A model generated the notes under the pieces. It made no database searches. It had not been told where the DNA came from and saw only the letters and a program-made list of their open reading frames with translations. From contig JAYKNF010000013.1 in assembly GCA_036172665.1 (NCBI GenBank), forward strand, positions 5,146,001-5,210,000: 64,000 nucleotides of DNA, read 5' to 3'. Shown here piece after piece: positions 41,001 to 55,459 of this stretch. The position numbers and the translations under genes are program-made. Position 1 is the stretch's first letter. Each line of letters starts with the position of its first letter. The stretch comes from Prosopocoilus inquinatus. Lineage: Eukaryota > Arthropoda > Insecta > Coleoptera > Lucanidae.

Positions 41001-44000
41001 TGAACGAAACAACACGTATTAGCGTTGTTCCTGTGATGTATCTAAACGATCCTTACTTATCTAACATGTTATTTGACGTTTGGATGGACTCCAGTAAGTC
41101 TGATGTGAGATACAAAGTTTTTGACGCAGCAGGAGCTGGAAATAGTTTTAAACGAAACAACACGTATTAGCGTTGTTCCTGTGCTGTATCTAATCGATCC
41201 TTACTCATCTATCATGTTATTTGACGTTTCGATGGACTCCAGTAACTCTGATGTGAGATACGACGTTTTCGGACGCAGCAGAAGCTGGAAATAGTTTTTA
41301 ACGAAACAACACGCATTAGCGTTGTTCCTGTGAACTATCTAATCTATCCTTACTCATCTATCATGTTATTTGGCGTTTCGATGGACTCCAGTAACTTTGA
41401 TGTGAGATACGAAGTTCTCGGACGCAGCTGAAGCTGGAAATAGTTTTAAACGAAACAACACGTATTAGCGTTGTTCCTGTGATGTATCTAATCGGTTCTT
41501 ACTTAGCTACTATGTTATTTGACGTTTCGATGGACTCCAGTAACTCTAATGTGAGATACGAAATTTTCGGACGCAGCAGCAGCTGGAAATAGTTTTAAAC
41601 GAAACAACACATATTAGCGTTGTTCCTGTGATGTATCTAATCGATCCTTACTCATCTATCATGTTATTTGACGTTTGGATGGACTCCAGTAACCCTGATG
41701 TGAGATACGAAATTTTCGGACGCAGCGGAAGCTGGAAATAGTTTTAAACGAAACAACACGCATTAGCGTTGTTCCTGTGATGTATCTAATCGATCCTTAC
41801 CCATCTATCATGTTATTTGTAGTTTCGATGGACTCTAGTAATTCTGATGTGAGATACGAAGTTTTTGGACGCAGCAGGAGCTGGAAATAGTTTTGAACGA
41901 AACAACACGTATTAGCGTTGTTCCTGTGATGTATCTAAACGATCCTTACTTATCTAACATGTTATTTGACGTTTGGATGGACTCCAGTAAGTCTGATGTG
42001 AGATACAAAGTTTTTGGACGCAGCAGGAGCTGGAAATAGTTTTGAACGAAACAACACGTATTAGCGTTGTTCCTGTGATGTATCTAAACGATCCTTACTT
42101 ATCTATCATGTTATTTGACGTTTCGATGGACTCCAGTAACTCTGATGTGAGATACGACGTTTTCGGACGCAGCAGAAGCTGGAAATAGTTTTTAACGAAA
42201 CAACACGCATTAGCGTTGTTCCTGTGATGTATCTAATCGATCCTTACTCATCTATCATGTTATTTGGCGTTTCGATGGACTCCAGTAACTTTGATGTGAG
42301 ATACGAAGTTCTCGGACGCAGCTGAAGCTGGAAATAGTTTTAAACGAAACAACACGTATTAGCGTTGTTCCTGTGATGTATCTAATCGGTCCTTACTTAG
42401 CTACTATGTTATTTGACGTTTCGATGGACTCCAGTAACTCTAATGTGAGATACGAAATTTTCGGACGCAGCAGCCGCTGGAAATAGTTTTAAACGAAACA
42501 ACACATATTAGCGTTGTTCCTGTGATGTATCTAATCGATCCTTACTCATCTATCATGTTATTTGACGTTTGGACGGACTCCAGTAACTCTGATGTGAGAT
42601 ACAAAGTTCTCGGACGCAGCAGGAGCTGGAAATAGTTTTGAACGAAACAACACGTATTAGCGTTGTTCCTGTGATGTATCTAAACGATCCTTACTTATCT
42701 AACATGTTATTTGACGTTTGGATGGACTCCAGTAAGTCTGATGTGAGATACAAAGTTTTTGACGCAGCAGGAGCTGGAAATAGTTTTAAACGAAACAACA
42801 CGTATTAGCGTTGTTCCTGTGCTGTATCTAATCGATCCTTACTTATCTATCATGTTATTTGACGTTTCGATGGACTCCAGTAACTCTGATGTGAGATACG
42901 ACGTTTTCGGACGCAGCAGAAGCTGGAAATAGTTTTTAACGAAATAACACGCATTAGCGTTGTTCCTGTGAACTATCTAATCTATCCTTACTCATCTATC
43001 ATGTTATTTGGCGTTTCGATGGACTCCAGTAACTTTGATGTGAGATACGAAGTTCTCGGACGCAGCTGAAGCTGGAAATAGTTTTAAACGAAACAACACG
43101 TATTAGCGTTGTTCCTGTGATGTATCTAATCGGTCCTTACTTAGCTACTATGTTATTTGACGTTTCGATGGACTCCAGTAACTCTAATGTGAGATACGAA
43201 ATTTTCGGACGCAGCAGCAGCTGGAAATAGTTTTAAACGAAACAACACATATTAGCGTTGTTCCTGTGATGTATCTAATCGATCCTTACTCATCTATCAT
43301 GTTATTTGACGTTTGGATGGACTCCAGTAACCCTGATGTGAGATACGAAATTTTCGGACGCAGCGGAAGCTGGAAATAGTTTTAAACGAAACAACACGCA
43401 TTAGCGTTGTTCCTGTGATGTATCTAATCGATCCTTACCCATCTATCATGTTATTTGTAGTTTCGATGGACTCTAGTAATTCTGATGTGAGATACGAAGT
43501 TTTTGGACGCAGCAGGAGCTGGAAATAGTTTTGAACGAAACAACACGTATTAGCGTTGTTCCTGTGATGTATCTAAACGATCCTTACTTATCTAACATGT
43601 TATTTGACGTTTGGATGGACTCCAGTAAGTCTGATGTGAGATACAAAGTTTTTGGACGCAGCAGGAGCTGGAAATAGTTTTGAACGAAACAACACGTATT
43701 AGCGTTGTTCCTGTGATGTATCTAAACGATCCTTACTTATCTATCATGTTATTTGACGTTTCGATGGACTCCAGTAACTCTGATGTGAGATACGACGTTT
43801 TCGGACGCAGCAGAAGCTGGAAATAGTTTTTAACGAAACAACACGCATTAGCGTTGTTCCTGTGATGTATCTAATCGATCCTTACTCATCTATCATGTTA
43901 TTTGGCGTTTCGATGGACTCCAGTAACTTTGATGTGAGATACGAAGTTCTCGGACGCAGCTGAAGCTGGAAATAGTTTTAAACGAAACAACACGTATTAG

Positions 44001-45888
44001 CGTTGTTCCTGTGATGTATCTAATCGGTCCTTACTTAGCTACTATGTTATTTGACGTTTCGATGGACTCCAGTAACTCTAATGTGAGATACGAAATTTTC
44101 GGACGCAGCAGCCGCTGGAAATAGTTTTAAACGAAACAACACATATTAGCGTTGTTCCTGTGATGTATCTAATCGATCCTTACTCATCTATCATGTTATT
44201 TGACGTTTGGACGGACTCCAGTAACTCTGATGTGAGATACAAAGTTCTCGGACGCAGCAGGAGCTGGAAATAGTTTTGAACGAAACAACACGTATTAGCG
44301 TTGTTCCTGTGATGTATCTAAACGATCCTTACTTATCTAACATGTTATTTGACGTTTGGATGGACTCCAGTAAGTCTGATGTGAGATACAAAGTTTTTGA
44401 CGCAGCAGGAGCTGGAAATAGTTTTAAACGAAACAACACGTATTAGCGTTGTTCCTGTGCTGTATCTAATCGATCCTTACTTATCTATCATGTTATTTGA
44501 CGTTTCGATGGACTCCAGTAACTCTGATGTGAGATACGACGTTTTCGGACGCAGCAGAAGCTGGAAATAGTTTTTAACGAAACAACACGCATTAGCGTTG
44601 TTCCTGTGAACTATCTAATCTATCCTTACTCATCTATCATGTTATTTGGCGTTTCGATGGACTCCAGTAACTTTGATGTGAGATACGAAGTTCTCGGACG
44701 CAGCTGAAGCTGGAAATAGTTTTAAACGAAACAACACGTATTAGCGTTGTTCCTGTGATGTATCTAATCGGTCCTTACTTAGCTACTATGTTATTTGACG
44801 TTTCGATGGACTCCAGTAACTCTAATGTGAGATACGAAATTTTCGGACGCAGCAGAAGCTGGAAATAGTTTTAAACGAAACAACACATATTAGCGTTGTT
44901 CCTGTGATGTATCTAATCGATCCTTACTCATCTATCATGTTATTTGACGTTTGGATGGACTCCAGTAACCCTGATGTGAGATACGAAATTTTCGGACGCA
45001 GCGGAAGCTGGAAATAGTTTTAAACGAAACAACACGCATTAGCGTTGTTCCTGTGATGTATCTAATCGATCCTTACCCATCTATCATGTTATTTGTAGTT
45101 TCGATGGACTCTAGTAATTCTGATGTGAGATACGAAGTTTTTGGACGCAGCAGGAGCTGGAAATAGTTTTGAACGAAACAACACGTATTAGCGTTGTTCC
45201 TGTGATGTATCTAAACGATCCTTACTTATCTAACATGTTATTTGACGTTTGGATGGACTCCAGTAAGTCTGATGTGAGATACAAAGTTTTTGGACGCAGC
45301 AGGAGCTGGAAATAGTTTTGAACGAAACAACACGTATTAGCGTTGTTCCTGTGATGTATCTAAACGATCCTTACTTATCTATCATGTTATTTGACGTTTC
45401 GATGGACTCCAGTAACTCTGATGTGAGATACGACGTTTTCGGACGCAGCAGAAGCTGGAAATAGTTTTTAACGAAACAACACGCATTAGCGTTGTTCCTG
45501 TGATGTATCTAATCGATCCTTACTCATCTATCATGTTATTTGGCGTTTCGATGGACTCCAGTAACTTTGATGTGAGATACGAAGTTCTCGGACGCAGCTG
45601 AAGCTGGAAATAGTTTTAAACGAAACAACACGTATTAGCGTTGTTCCTGTGATGTATCTAATCGGTCCTTACTTAGCTACTATGTTATTTGACGTTTCGA
45701 TGGACTCCAGTAACTCTAATGTGAGATACGAAATTTTCGGACGCAGCAGCAGCTGGAAATAGTTTTAAACGAAACAACACATATTAGCGTTGTTCCTGTG
45801 ATGTATCTAATCGATCCTTACTCATCTATCATGTTATTTGACGTTTGGACGGACTCCAGTAACTCTGATGTGAGATACAAAGTTCTCG
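40975..45888. repeat. HOR block: exact tandem 11-mer, 3 x 1638 bp
   Basis: Three head-to-tail copies (about 40975-42612, 42613-44250, 44251-45888). The private variant TGAACTATCT lies at 41331, 42969 and 44607, exactly 1638 bp apart (11 x 149 minus the 1-bp deletion in TTTTTGACGC present in each unit). CAGCCGCTGG occurs at 42471 and 44109 only. Differences are few: GGTTCTTAC (about 41494), GAAATAACAC (about 42942) and AGCAGAAGC for AGCAGCAGC near 44853. The near identity implies recent amplification. Confidence 0.9.
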
Positions 45889-47060
45889 GACGCAGCAGAA
45901 GCTGGAAATAGTTTTGAACGAAGCAACACGTATTAGCGTTGTTCCTGTGATGTATCTAAACGATCCTTACTTATCTAACATATTATATGACGTTTGGATG
46001 GACTCCAGTAAGTCTGATGTGAGATACAAAGTTTTTGGACGCAGCAGCAGCTGGAAATAGTTTTAAACGAAACAACACGTATTAGCATTGTTCCTGTGCT
46101 GTATCTAACCGATCCTTACTTATCTATCATGTTATTTGACGTTTCGATGGACTCCAGTAACTCTGATGTGAGATACGACGTTTTCGGACGCAGCAGAAGC
46201 TGGAAATAGTTTTAAACGAAACAACACATATTAGCGTTGTTCCTGTGATGTATCTAATCGATCCTTACTCATCTATCATGTTATTTGACGTTTGGACGGA
46301 CTCCAGTAACTCTGATGTGAGATACAAAGTTCTCGGACACAGCAGAAGCTGGAAATAGTTTTGAACGAAACAACACGTATTAGCGTTGTTCCTGTGATGT
46401 ATCTAAACGATCCTTACTTATCTAACATGTTATTTGACGTTTGGATGGACTCCAGTAACTCTAATGTGAGATACGAAATTTTCGGACTCAGCAGCAGCTG
46501 GAAATAGTTTTAAACGAAACAACACATATTAGCGTTGTTCCTGTGATGTATCTAATCGATCCTTACTCATCTATCATGTTATTTGACGTTTGGACGGACT
46601 CCAGTAACTCTGATGTGAGATACAAAGTTCTCGGACGCAGCAGAAGCTGGAAATAGTTTTGAACGAAACAACACGTATTAGCGTTGTTCCTGTGATGTAT
46701 CTAAACGATCCTTACTTATCTAACATATTATATGACGTTTGGATGGACTCCAGTAAGTCTGATGTGAGATACAAAGTTTTTGGACGCAGCAGCTGCTGGA
46801 AATAATTTTAAACGAAACAACACGTATTAGCGTTGTTCCTGTGCTGTATCTAATCGATCCTTACTTATCTATCATGTTATTTGACGTTTCGATGGACTCC
46901 AGTAACTCTGATGTGAGATACGACGTTTTCGGACGCAGCAGAAACTGGAAATAGTTTTTAACGAAACAACACATATTAGCGTTGTTCCTGTGATGTATCT
47001 AATCGATCCTTACTTATCTATCATGTTATTTGACGTTTGGATCGACTCCAGTAACTCTGA

Positions 47061-49146
47061 TGTGTTATACGAAGTTCTCGGACGCAGCAGAAGCTGGAAA
47101 TAGTTTTAAACGAAACAGCATGCATTAGCGTTGTTCCTGTGATGTATCTAATCGATCCTTACTCACCTATCATGTTATTTGGCGTTTCGATGGACTCCAG
47201 TAACTCTGATGTGAGATACAAAGTTTACGGACGCAGCAGAAGCTGGAAATAGTTTTAAATGAAACAACACGTATTAGCGTTGTTCCTGTGATGTATCTAA
47301 TCGATCCTTACTCATCTATCATGTTATTTGACGTTTGGATGGACTCCAGTAACCCTGATGTGAGATACGAAATTTTCGGACGCAGCAGCAGCTGAAAATA
47401 GTTTTAAACGAAACAACACATATTAGCGTTGTTCCTGTGATGTATCTAATCGATCCTTACTCATCTATCATGTTATTTGGCGTTTCGATGGACTCCAGTA
47501 ACTTTGATGTGAGATACGAAGTTCTCGGACGCAGCTGAAGCTGGAAATAGTTTTAAACGAAACAACACGTATTAGCGTTGTTCGTGTGATGTATCTAATC
47601 GATCCTTACTTAGCTACTATGTTATTTGACGTTTCGATGGACTCCAGTAACTCTAATGTGAGATACGAAATTTTCGGACGCAGCAGCAGCTGGAAATAGT
47701 TTTAAACGAAACAACACATATTAGCGTTGTTCCTGTGATGTATCTAATCGATCCTTACTCAGTTCTCATGTTATTTGACGTTTGGACGGACTCCAGTAAC
47801 TCTGATGTGAGATACAAAGTTCTCGGACGCAGCAGAAGCTGGAAATAGTTTTGAACGAACCAACACGTATTAGCGTTGTTCCTGTGATGTATCTAAACGA
47901 TCCTTACTTATCTAACATGTTATTTGACGTTTGGATGGACTCCAGTAACTCTAATGTGAGATACGAAATTTTCGGACGCAGCAGCAGCTGGAAATAGTTT
48001 TAAACGAAACAACACATATTAGCGTTGTTCCTGTGATGTATGTAATCGATCCTTACTCATCTATCATGTTATTTGACGTTTGGATCGACTCCAGTAACTC
48101 TGATGTGATATACGAAGTTCTCGGACGCAGCAGAAGCTGGAAATAGTTTTAAACGAAACAGCACGCATTAGCGTTGTTCCTGTGATGTATCTAATCGATC
48201 CTTACTCACCTATCATGTTATTTGGCGTTTCGATGGACTCCAGTAACTCTGATGTGAGATACAAAGTTTACGGACGCAGCAGAAGCTGGAAATAGTTTTA
48301 AATGAAACAACACGTATTAGCGTTGTTCCTGTGATGTATCTAATCGATCCTTACTCATCTATCATGTTATTTGACGTTTGGATGGACTCCAGTAACCCTG
48401 ATGTGAGATACGAAATTTTCGGACGCAGCAGCAGCTGAAAATAGTTTTAAACGAAACAACACATATTAGCGTTGTTCCTGTGATGTATCTAATCGATCCT
48501 TACTCATCTATCATGTTATTTGGCGTTTCGATGGACTCCAGTAACTTTGATGTGAGATACGAAGTTCTCGGACGCAGCTGAAGCTGGAAATAGTTTTAAA
48601 CGAAACAACACGTATTAGCGTTGTTCGTGTGATGTATCTAATCGATCCTTACTTAGCTACTATGTTATTTGACGTTTCGATGGACTCCAGTAACTCTAAT
48701 GTGAGATACGAAATTTTCGGACGCAGCAGCAGCTGGAAATAGTTTTAAACGAAACAACACATATTAGCGTTGTTCCTGTGATGTATCTAATCGATCCTTA
48801 CTCAGTTCTCATGTTATTTGACGTTTGGACGGACTCCAGTAACTCTGATGTGAGATACAAAGTTCTCGGACGCAGCAGAAGCTGGAAATAGTTTTGAACG
48901 AACCAACACGTATTAGCGTTGTTCCTGTGATGTATCTAAACGATCCTTACTTATCTAACATGTTATTTGACGTTTGGATGGACTCCAGTAACTCTAATGT
49001 GAGATACGAAATTTTCGGACGCAGCAGCAGCTGGAAATAGTTTTAAACGAAACAACACATATTAGCGTTGTTCCTGTGATGTATGTAATCGATCCTTACT
49101 CATCTATCATGTTATTTGACGTTTGGACGGACTCCAGTAACTCTGA
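47061..49146. repeat. Nested tandem 7-mer, 2 x 1043 bp (first pair)
   Basis: GATATAC-type monomers at 47061 and 48104 are exactly 7 x 149 bp apart. Both units carry AGCAGCTGAAAATAG (GAAAAT instead of GGAAAT) and GTTCGTGTGATG. The junction near 48050-48085 is chimeric: GTATGTAATCG, normally leading to a GTTTGGACGG monomer, runs into GTTTGGATCG of the GATATAC type. Confidence 0.87.
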
Positions 49147-51223
49147 TGTGAGATACAAAGTTCTCGGACGCAGCAGAAGCTGGAAATAGTTTTGAACGAA
49201 ACAACACGTATTAGCGTTGTTCCTGTGATGTATCTAAACGATCCTTACTTATCTAACATATTATATGACGTTTGGATGGACTCCAGTAAGTCTGATGTGA
49301 GATACAAAGTTTTTGGACGCAGCAGCTGCTGGAAATAGTTTTAAACGAAACAACACGTATTAGCGTTGTTCCTGTGCTGTATCTAATCGATCCTTACTCA
49401 TCTATCATGTTATTTGGCGTTTCGATGGACTCTGATGTGAGATACAAAGTTTAAGGACGCAGCAGAAGCTGGAAATAGTTTTGAACGAAACAACACATAT
49501 TAGCGTTGTTCCTGTGATGTATCTAAACGATCCTTACTTATCTATCATGTTATTTGACGTTTCGATGGACTCCAGTAACTCTGATGTGAGATACGACGTT
49601 TTCGGACGCAGCAGAAGCTGGAAATAGTTTTTAACGAAACAACACGCATTAGCGTTGTTCCTGTGATGTATCTAATCGATCCTTACTCATCTATCATGTT
49701 ATTTGGCGTTTCGATGGACTCCAGTAACTTTGATGTGAGATACGAAGTTCTCGGACGCAGCTGAAGCTGGAAATAGTTTTAAACGAAACAACACGTATTA
49801 GCGTTGTTCCTGTGATGTATCTAATCGGTCCTTACTTAGCTACTATGTTATTTGACGTTTCGATGGACTCCAGTAACTCTAATGTGAGATACGAAATTTT
49901 CGGACGCAGCAGCAGCTGGAAATAGTTTTAAACGAAACAACACATATTAGCGTTGTTCCTGTGATGTATCTAATCGATCCTTACTCATCTATCATGTTAT
50001 TTGACGTTTGGACGGACTCCAGTAACTCTGATGTGAGATACAAAGTTCTCGGACGCAGCAGAAGCTGGAAATAGTTTTGAACGAAGCAACACGTATTAGC
50101 GTTGTTCCTGTGATGTATCTAAACGATCCTTACTTATCTAACATATTATATGACGTTTGGATGGACTCCAGTAAGTCTGATGTGAGATACAAAGTTTTTG
50201 GACGCAGCAGCAGCTGGAAATAGTTTTAAACGAAACAACACGTATTAGCATTGTTCCTGTGCTGTATCTAACCGATCCTTACTTATCTATCATGTTATTT
50301 GACGTTTCGATGGACTCCAGTAACTCTGATGTGAGATACGACGTTTTCGGACGCAGCAGAAGCTGGAAATAGTTTTAAACGAAACAACACATATTAGCGT
50401 TGTTCCTGTGATGTATCTAATCGATCCTTACTCATCTATCATGTTATTTGACGTTTGGACGGACTCCAGTAACTCTGATGTGAGATACAAAGTTCTCGGA
50501 CACAGCAGAAGCTGGAAATAGTTTTGAACGAAACAACACGTATTAGCGTTGTTCCTGTGATGTATCTAAACGATCCTTACTTATCTAACATGTTATTTGA
50601 CGTTTGGATGGACTCCAGTAACTCTAATGTGAGATACGAAATTTTCGGACGTAGCAGCAGCTGGAAATAGTTTTAAACGAAACAACACATATTAGCGTTG
50701 TTCCTGTGATGTATCTAATCGATCCTTACTCATCTATCATGTTATTTGACGTTTGGACGGACTCCAGTAACTCTGATGTGAGATACAAAGTTCTCGGACG
50801 CAGCAGAAGCTGGAAATAGTTTTGAACGAAACAACACGTATTAGCGTTGTTCCTGTGATGTATCTAAACGATCCTTACTTATCTAACATATTATATGACG
50901 TTTGGATGGACTCCAGTAAGTCTGATGTGAGATACAAAGTTTTTGGACGCAGCAGCTGCTGGAAATAATTTTAAACGAAACAACACGTATTAGCGTTGTT
51001 CCTGTGCTGTATCTAATCGATCCTTACTTATCTATCATGTTATTTGACGTTTCGATGGACTCCAGTAACTCTGATGTGAGATACGACGTTTTCGGACGCA
51101 GCAGAAACTGGAAATAGTTTTTAACGAAACAACACATATTAGCGTTGTTCCTGTGATGTATCTAATCGATCCTTACTTATCTATCATGTTATTTGACGTT
51201 TGGATCGACTCCAGTAACTCTGA

Positions 51224-53310
51224 TGTGATATACGAAGTTCTCGGACGCAGCAGAAGCTGGAAATAGTTTTAAACGAAACAGCACGCATTAGCGTTGTTCC
51301 TGTGATGTATCTAATCGATCCTTACTCACCTATCATGTTATTTGGCGTTTCGATGGACTCCAGTAACTCTGATGTGAGATACAAAGTTTACGGACGCAGC
51401 AGAAGCTGGAAATGGTTTTAAATGAAACAACACGTATTAGCGTTGTTCCTGTGATGTATCTAATCGATCCTTACTCATCTATCATGTTATTTGACGTTTG
51501 GATGGACTCCAGTAACCCTGATGTGAGATACGAAATTTTCGGACGCAGCAGCAGCTGAAAATAGTTTTAAACGAAACAACACATATTAGCGTTGTTCCTG
51601 TGATGTATCTAATCGATCCTTACTCATCTATCATGTTATTTGGCGTTTCGATGGACTCCAGTAACTTTGATGTGAGATACGAAGTTCTCGGACGCAGCTG
51701 AAGCTGGAAATAGTTTTAAACGAAACAACACGTATTAGCGTTGTTCGTGTGATGTATCTAATCGATCCTTACTTAGCTACTATGTTATTTGACGTTTCGA
51801 TGGACTCCAGTAACTCTAATGTGAGATACGAAATTTTCGGACGCAGCAGCAGCTGGAAATAGTTTTAAACGAAACAACACATATTAGCGTTGTTCCTGTG
51901 ATGTATCTAATCGATCCTTACTCAGTTCTCATGTTATTTGACGTTTGGACGGACTCCAGTAACTCTGATGTGAGATACAAAGTTCTCGGACGCAGCAGAA
52001 GCTGGAAATAGTTTTGAACGAACCAACACGTATTAGCGTTGTTCCTGTGATGTATCTAAACGATCCTTACTTATCTAACATGTTATTTGACGTTTGGATG
52101 GACTCCAGTAACTCTAATGTGAGATACGAAATTTTCGGACGCAGCAGCAGCTGGAAATAGTTTTAAACGAAACAACACATATTAGCGTTGTTCCTGTGAT
52201 GTATGTAATCGATCCTTACTCATCTATCATGTTATTTGACGTTTGGATCGACTCCAGTAACTCTGATGTGATATACGAAGTTCTCGGACGCAGCAGAAGC
52301 TGGAAATAGTTTTAAACGAAACAGCACGCATTAGCGTTGTTCCTGTGATGTATCTAATCGATCCTTACTCACCTATCATGTTATTTGGCGTTTCGATGGA
52401 CTCCAGTAACTCTGATGTGAGATACAAAGTTTACGGACGCAGCAGAAGCTGGAAATAGTTTTAAATGAAACAACACGTATTAGCGTTGTTCCTGTGATGT
52501 ATCTAATCGATCCTTACTCATCTATCATGTTATTTGACGTTTGGATGGACTCCAGTAACCCTGATGTGAGATACGAAATTTTCGGACGCAGCAGCAGCTG
52601 AAAATAGTTTTAAACGAAACAACACATATTAGCGTTGTTCCTGTGATGTATCTAATCGATCCTTACTCATCTATCATGTTATTTGGCGTTTCGATGGACT
52701 CCAGTAACTTTGATGTGAGATACGAAGTTCTCGGACGCAGCTGAAGCTGGAAATAGTTTTAAACGAAACAACACGTTATTAGCGTTGTTCGTGTGATGTA
52801 TCTAATCGATCCTTACTTAGCTACTATGTTATTTGACGTTTCGATGGACTCCAGTAACTCTAATGTGAGATACGAAATTTTCGGACGCAGCAGCAGCTGG
52901 AAATAGTTTTAAACGAAACAACACATATTAGCGTTGTTCCTGTGATGTATCTAATCGATCCTTACTCAGTTCTCATGTTATTTGACGTTTGGACGGACTC
53001 CAGTAACTCTGATGTGAGATACAAAGTTCTCGGACGCAGCAGAAGCTGGAAATAGTTTTGAACGAACCAACACGTATTAGCGTTGTTCCTGTGATGTATC
53101 TAAACGATCCTTACTTATCTAACATGTTATTTGACGTTTGGATGGACTCCAGTAACTCTAATGTGAGATACGAAATTTTCGGACGCAGCAGCAGCTGGAA
53201 ATAGTTTCAAACGAAACAACACATATTAGCGTTGTTCCTGTGATGTATGTAATCGATCCTTACTCATCTATCATGTTATTTAACGTTTGGACGGACTCCA
53301 GTAACTCTGA
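51224..53310. repeat. Nested tandem 7-mer, 2 x 1043 bp (second pair)
   Basis: Same arrangement as the first pair, with GATATAC monomers at 51224 and 52267 and the same chimeric junction near 52200-52250. The second unit has a 1-bp insertion (CACGTTATT, about 52772), the only clear insertion in the array. Private marks include AAATGGTTTTAAATG (about 51411) in the first unit. Confidence 0.87.
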
Positions 53311-55459
53311 TGTGAGATACAAAGTTCTCGGACGCAGCAGAAGCTGGAAATAGTTTTGAACGAAACAACACGTATTAGCGTTGTTCCTGTGATGTATCTA
53401 AACGATCCTTACTTATCTAACATATTATATGACGTTTGGATGGACTCCAGTAAGTCTGATGTGAGATACAAAGTTTTTGGACGCAGCAGCTGCTGGAAAT
53501 AGTTTTAAACGAAACAACACGTATTAGCGTTGTTCCTGTGCTGTATCTAATCGATCCTTACTCATCTATCATGTTATTTGGCGTTTCGATGGACTCTGAT
53601 GTGAGATACAAAGTTTAAGGACGCAGCAGAAGCTGGAAATAGTTTTGAACGAACCAACACGCATTAGCGTTGTTCCTGTGATGTATCTAAACGATCCTTA
53701 CTTATCTAACATGTTATTTGACGTTTCGATGGACTCCAGTAACTCTGATGTGAGATACGACGCTTTCGGACGCAGCAGAAGCTGGAAATAGTTTTTAACG
53801 AAACAACACGCATTAGCGTTGTTCCTGTGATGTATCTAATCGATCCTTACTCATCTATCATGTTATTTGGCGTTTCGATGGACTCTGATGTGAGATACAA
53901 AGTTTACGGACGCAGCAGAAGCTGGAAATAGTTTTAAATGAAACAACACGTATTAGCCTTGTTCCTGTGATGTATCTAATCGATCCTTACTCATCTATCA
54001 TGTTATTTGACGTTTGGATGGACTCCAGTAACCCTGATGTGAGATACGAAATTTTCGGACGCAGCGGAAGCTGGAAATAATTTTAAACGAAACAACACGC
54101 ATTAGCGTTGTTCCTGTGATGTATCTAATCGATCCTTACCCATCTATCATGTTATTTGTCGTTTCGATGGACTCTAGTAATTCAGATGTGAGATACGAAG
54201 TTTTTGGACGCAGCAGGAGCTGGAAATAGTTTTGAACGAAACAACACGTATTAGCGTTGTTCCTGTGATGTATCTAAACGATCCTTACTTATCTAACATG
54301 TTATTTGACGTTTGGATGGACTCCAGTAAGTCTGATGTGAGATACAAAGTTTTTGGACGCAGCAGGAGCTGGAAATAGTTTTAAACGAAACAACACGTAT
54401 TAGCGTTGTTCCTGTGCTGTATCTAATCGATCCTTACTTATCTATCATGTTATTTGACGTTTCGATGGACTCCAGTAACTCTGATGTGAGATACGACGTT
54501 TTCGGACGCAGCAGAAGCTGGAAATAGTTTTTAACGAAACAACACGCATTAGCGTTGTTCCTGTGATGTATCTAATCTATCCTTACTCATCTATCATGTT
54601 ATTTGGCGTTTCGATGGACTCCAGTAACTTTGATGTGAGATACGAAGTTCTCGGACGCAGCTGAAGCTGGAAATAGTTTTAAACGAAACAACACGTATTA
54701 GCGTTGTTCCTGTGATGTATCTAATCGGTCCTTACTTAGCTACTATGTTATTTGACGTTTCGATGGACTCCAGTAACTCTAATGTGAGATACGAAATTTT
54801 CGGACGCAGCAGCAGCTGGAAATAGTTTTAAACGAAACAACACATATTAGCGTTGTTCCTGTGATGTATCTAATCGATCCTTACTCATCTATCATGTTAT
54901 TTGACGTTTGGACGGACTCCAGTAACTCTGATGTGAGATACAAAGTTCTCGGACACAGCAGAAGCTGGAAATAGTTTTGAACGAAGCAACACGTATTAGC
55001 GTTGTTCCTGTGATGTATCTAAACGATCCTTACTTATCTAACATGTTATTTGACGTTTGGATGGACTCCAGTAACTCTAATGTGAGATACGAAATTTTCG
55101 GACGCAGCAGCAGCTGGAAATAGTTTTTAACGAAACAACACATATTAGCGTTGTTCCTGTGATGTATCTAATCGATCCTTACTCATCTATCATGTTATTT
55201 GACGTTTGGACGGACTCCAGTAACTCTGATGTGAGATACAAAGTTCTCGGACGCAGCAGAAGCTGGAAATAGTTTTGAACGAAACAACACGTATTAGCGT
55301 TGTTCCTGTGATGTATCTAAACGATCCTTACTTATCTAACATAATATATGACGTTTGGATGGACTCCAGTAAGTCTGATGTGAGATACAAAGTTTTTGGA
55401 CGCAGCAGCTGCTGGAAATAATTTTAAACGAAACAACACGTATTAGCGTTGTTCCTGTG

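Larger units (their letters stand above)
45300..53626. repeat. HOR block: tandem 28-mer, 2 x about 4163 bp
   Basis: Two adjacent copies with offset 4163 bp (28 x 149 minus 9; 4164 after a 1-bp insertion in the second). Shared private markers are TAGCATTG with CTAACCGATCC (46083, 50246), the GATATAC-type monomer (47061, here GTTATAC, and 51224) and TTTAAGGACGC at the right ends (about 49451, 53614). Each copy contains an internal 7-mer duplication (separate entries). Edges are approximate; the left edge overlaps the third 11-mer copy. Confidence 0.87.
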
